Positions 22,320 to 23,736 of a DNA stretch of 23,736 nt are shown one piece after another. The number at the start of each line of letters is the position of its first letter. Within the stretch, counting starts at the first letter, position 1. Source of the stretch: an uncultured Lacticaseibacillus sp. (GTDB taxonomy: Bacteria > Bacillota > Bacilli > Lactobacillales > Lactobacillaceae); contig CAKRNG010000027.1 of the NCBI GenBank assembly GCA_934370925.1, forward strand, positions 1 to 23,736, read 5' to 3'. The notes below the pieces were generated by a model. That model did no database searches and was not told the DNA's origin. It saw nothing but the letters and a program-made list of their open reading frames with translations. A program made the translations under genes and the position numbers.

Positions 22320-23366
22320 CTATATCAACCGTCCCTGAACGGGTATTGCTGTTGTCTCGGGAAAGCCGAAAAGCAGGTTAAAGTTCTGCATCGCTTGCCC
22401 CGCAGCCCCCTTCAGTAGGTTATCAATCACGCTGACCACGGTGACGATGCCTGTTTGCGGGTTGTACACCCACCCAATCGCGTCAAGATTACTCCCGACA
22501 ACATCCTTTAGACTTGGCAACTGCGCCCCCGCCAAGTGAACGAACGGGGCATCTGCGTATGTACCGGTAAATGCCGTGGTCAAAGCTGCTTCAACCGCCG
22601 CTTGTCCCTGTTCAGCAAGTGTTGGCGTCACGTGCGCGTAAATTGTACTCATAATTCCCCGGTCAACCGGAATGAGTGTGGTCATAAACTGCAGACTAGT
22701 CACTTCAGGATTCCACGTGTGCAGTTGTTGCACAATTTCTGGAATGTGCTGGTGTGCGTTCGCCTTATACAACGTCACGTTCTCATTGGCGCCAACAAAA
22801 TGACTGCTGGTTGCGAGCTTCTTCCCCGCACCCGACAAGCCTGATTTTGCGTCCACAATCAGTGACTGTGGGTCGACCAAGTTCTGCTGAATCAAGGGGG
22901 CCAAGCCCAACAATGTCGCCGTTGCGTAACAGCCAGGGTTTGCAACGTAATTTCCCAATTCATGGTTAAACTCTGCCAGTCCGTAACTCGCTGTGGCCAA
23001 GTCATCTGCGGTTGCGGCGGGCTTCTTGTACCACGTTTCGTACGTTGCCGGATCCTTTAGACGCATATCGCCAGACAAATCAATGACGGGAAATCCCGCT
23101 TCAATGAAGACATGTGCGACCTGACTCGTTACGCCCGCAGAAGTGGCAAAGAAGACGCAATCTGTTGCGGCCATCACGGCTTCTGGCGTAAATGACTGAA
23201 TGAGCGGATCTTCTTTACCGGCTGAATACGGTAAAATCGCCGATAAATGAATATTAACTTCGCTATGGCCGTATAAAACAACCTCATCCACATGCGGATG
23301 TTGCTGTAGTAATTGGTATAAAACCATTCCTGAGTAGCCCGTAACTCCGACAAGTCCGACTTTCAC
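22320..23366 (-). CDS. argC: N-acetyl-gamma-glutamyl-phosphate reductase
   Basis: 348 residues from the GTG at 23364-23366, supported by GAGGT 7 nt upstream; the frame is open further but that part is AT-rich leader. The NADP-binding motif GVTGYSG is at 7-13, and the catalytic cysteine is Cys146 in NPGCYATATLL. LSGDMRLKD (98-106) and the HQHIPEI segment are also typical. It reduces acetylglutamyl phosphate to the semialdehyde, second after argB in the pathway but first in the operon, as in other lactobacilli (argCJBD). Its leader carries ArgR-like sites. Confidence 0.95.
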   Translation of the reverse strand: MKVGLVGVTGYSGMVLYQLLQQHPHVDEVVLYGHSEVNIHLSAILPYSAGKEDPLIQSFTPEAVMAATDCVFFATSAGVTSQVAHVFIEAGFPVIDLSGDMRLKDPATYETWYKKPAATADDLATASYGLAEFNHELGNYVANPGCYATATLLGLAPLIQQNLVDPQSLIVDAKSGLSGAGKKLATSSHFVGANENVTLYKANAHQHIPEIVQQLHTWNPEVTSLQFMTTLIPVDRGIMSTIYAHVTPTLAEQGQAAVEAALTTAFTGTYADAPFVHLAGAQLPSLKDVVGSNLDAIGWVYNPQTGIVTVVSVIDNLLKGAAGQAMQNFNLLFGFPETTAIPVQGRLI

Positions 23367-23380
23367 GTGCGTTACCTCTT

Positions 23381-23398
23381 TTTGTATATTTATTCGAT
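23381..23398 (-). promoter_or_regulatory. Candidate ArgR (ARG box) operator of argC
   Basis: Minus-strand ATCGAATAAATATACAAA matches the Bacillus AhrC box CATGAATAAAAATKCAAK at about 12 of 18 positions. It lies between the -10 box and the ribosome site of argC, a place where a bound repressor would block transcription. Confidence 0.5.
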
Positions 23399-23403
23399 AC
23401 CGT

Positions 23404-23432
23404 ATCCTAACGCTATATGTATAGTTATGCAA
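23404..23432 (-). promoter_or_regulatory. Candidate promoter of the argCJBD operon
   Basis: Minus-strand TTGCAT (23427-23432) and TAGGAT (23404-23409), exactly 17 nt apart. An alternative -10, TATACATATA, lies inside the spacer. The word ATTGCATAA in the -35 region also occurs in the palindrome at 23467-23486, consistent with paired operator sites. Confidence 0.5.
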
Positions 23433-23452
23433 TAGAATTCCCGAAATTCGTT

Positions 23453-23494
23453 AAAAAAGCGGGTAATATTCATTATGCAATGAATACTACCCGC
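23453..23494 (-). terminator. Intrinsic terminator containing an ARG-box-like palindrome
   Basis: In the minus direction GCGGGTA, a G-U pair, and TATTCATT pair with AATGAATA and TACCCGC around a 4 nt loop, then TTTTTT. It is a textbook terminator for whatever lies to the right. Its inner stem, TATTCATT-atgc-AATGAATA, resembles back-to-back ARG-box half-sites (ATTCAT/ATGAAT), so it may also bind ArgR about 35 bp upstream of the argC promoter. Confidence 0.75.
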
Positions 23495-23537
23495 TTGCTT
23501 GTTTCCAATGTTTAAAGGATTGCGCACGTTATCATCT

Positions 23538-23736
23538 TAGTCGAGCTACGTGCCCCAGAAGCCTGCGCTTAACCCAGACCCGGTTGCGGTGGTAAACCCG
23601 CCACCTCCACCAGGTCTACGTTAATGCTCAACTTCTAACCGGGGCACTCCACTCTGTTTTTAGTCGAGCTACGTGCCCCAGAAGCCTGCGCTTAACCCAG
23701 ACCCGGTTGCGGTGGTAAACCCGCCACCTCCACCAG
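23538..23736. repeat. 123 bp tandem repeat with long nested hairpin (second copy cut by window end)
   Basis: The unit starting TAGTCGAGCTACG at 23538 repeats exactly from 23661 to the window end (76 bp seen, identical). Within it, 23550-23647 folds into one long hairpin with nested stems GTGCCCC+AGAAG / CTTCT+GGGGCAC, TTAA / TTAA, AGACC / GGTCT and GGTGG / CCACC, around a TAAACCCG loop. On the minus strand extra G-U pairs fill the internal loops. TTTTT follows each hairpin in the plus direction. The minus-strand word CTTCTGGGGCACGTAGCTCG ACTAAGATG is shared with copy D with one difference. No gene is seen between 23367 and the window end. Confidence 0.8.

Noticed and set aside
23367..23500. 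T-box or arginine riboswitch upstream of argC
   Set aside because: No T-box sequence or specifier-loop architecture is seen; the palindrome is explained by a terminator plus ARG-box-like words.

Overview
The window reads as chromosome from a heterofermentative member of the Lactobacillaceae with fairly high GC. Three things point there. The first is the order rsmG-noc-parA-parB-DUF951-ychF-DUF1129, a conserved lactobacillal neighbourhood usually close to oriC. The second is a full-length phosphoketolase next to an H2O-forming type NADH oxidase. The third is an argCJBD operon. Genus is not resolvable by eye. Almost every gene is on the minus strand, so if these are leading-strand genes the origin lies beyond the right end (inference).

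Layout, left to right. 154-5744: the chromosome-segregation and ribosome cluster, transcribed leftward from a promoter at 5832-5860, with a parS-like palindrome just upstream. 6035-6432: two tiny genes coupled by a TAATG overlap; the downstream one, a 56-residue two-helix membrane protein, is easily missed. 6920-8866: a CvpA-family membrane protein, a divergent small cytoplasmic protein and a two-helix membrane protein with an extracellular domain. 8970-12297: NADH oxidase and a divergent FAD/NAD(P)-binding protein. 12522-14894: phosphoketolase, with a cre-like site between promoter and start. 15295-18153: a large YhgE/Pip-type membrane protein with two arrays of 35-residue (five-heptad) repeats. 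18568-18795: a small membrane-anchored Pro/Ala-rich protein. 19143-23366: argC, argJ, argB and argD, making ornithine from glutamate by the cyclic acetyl pathway, behind a leader with ArgR-like sites and a terminator-like palindrome.

The most distinctive content is between the genes. A family of about 160 bp, MITE-like, strongly folding elements recurs at least five times in near-complete form, with several fragments and a diverged variant. Copies show compensatory changes in the central stem. They lie almost always in one orientation, 0-19 nt after a stop codon. In at least two copies the unrelated flanking DNA is itself a perfect 10 bp inverted repeat, as if the element sits inside a terminator hairpin. 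A second element, a 123 bp tandem unit at the right edge with a 98 nt nested hairpin, shares 28 of 29 bases with one of these copies, so the families are mosaic. I cannot name this family; it is the best candidate here for something undescribed.

No rRNA, tRNA, CRISPR array, transposase or prophage gene was seen.
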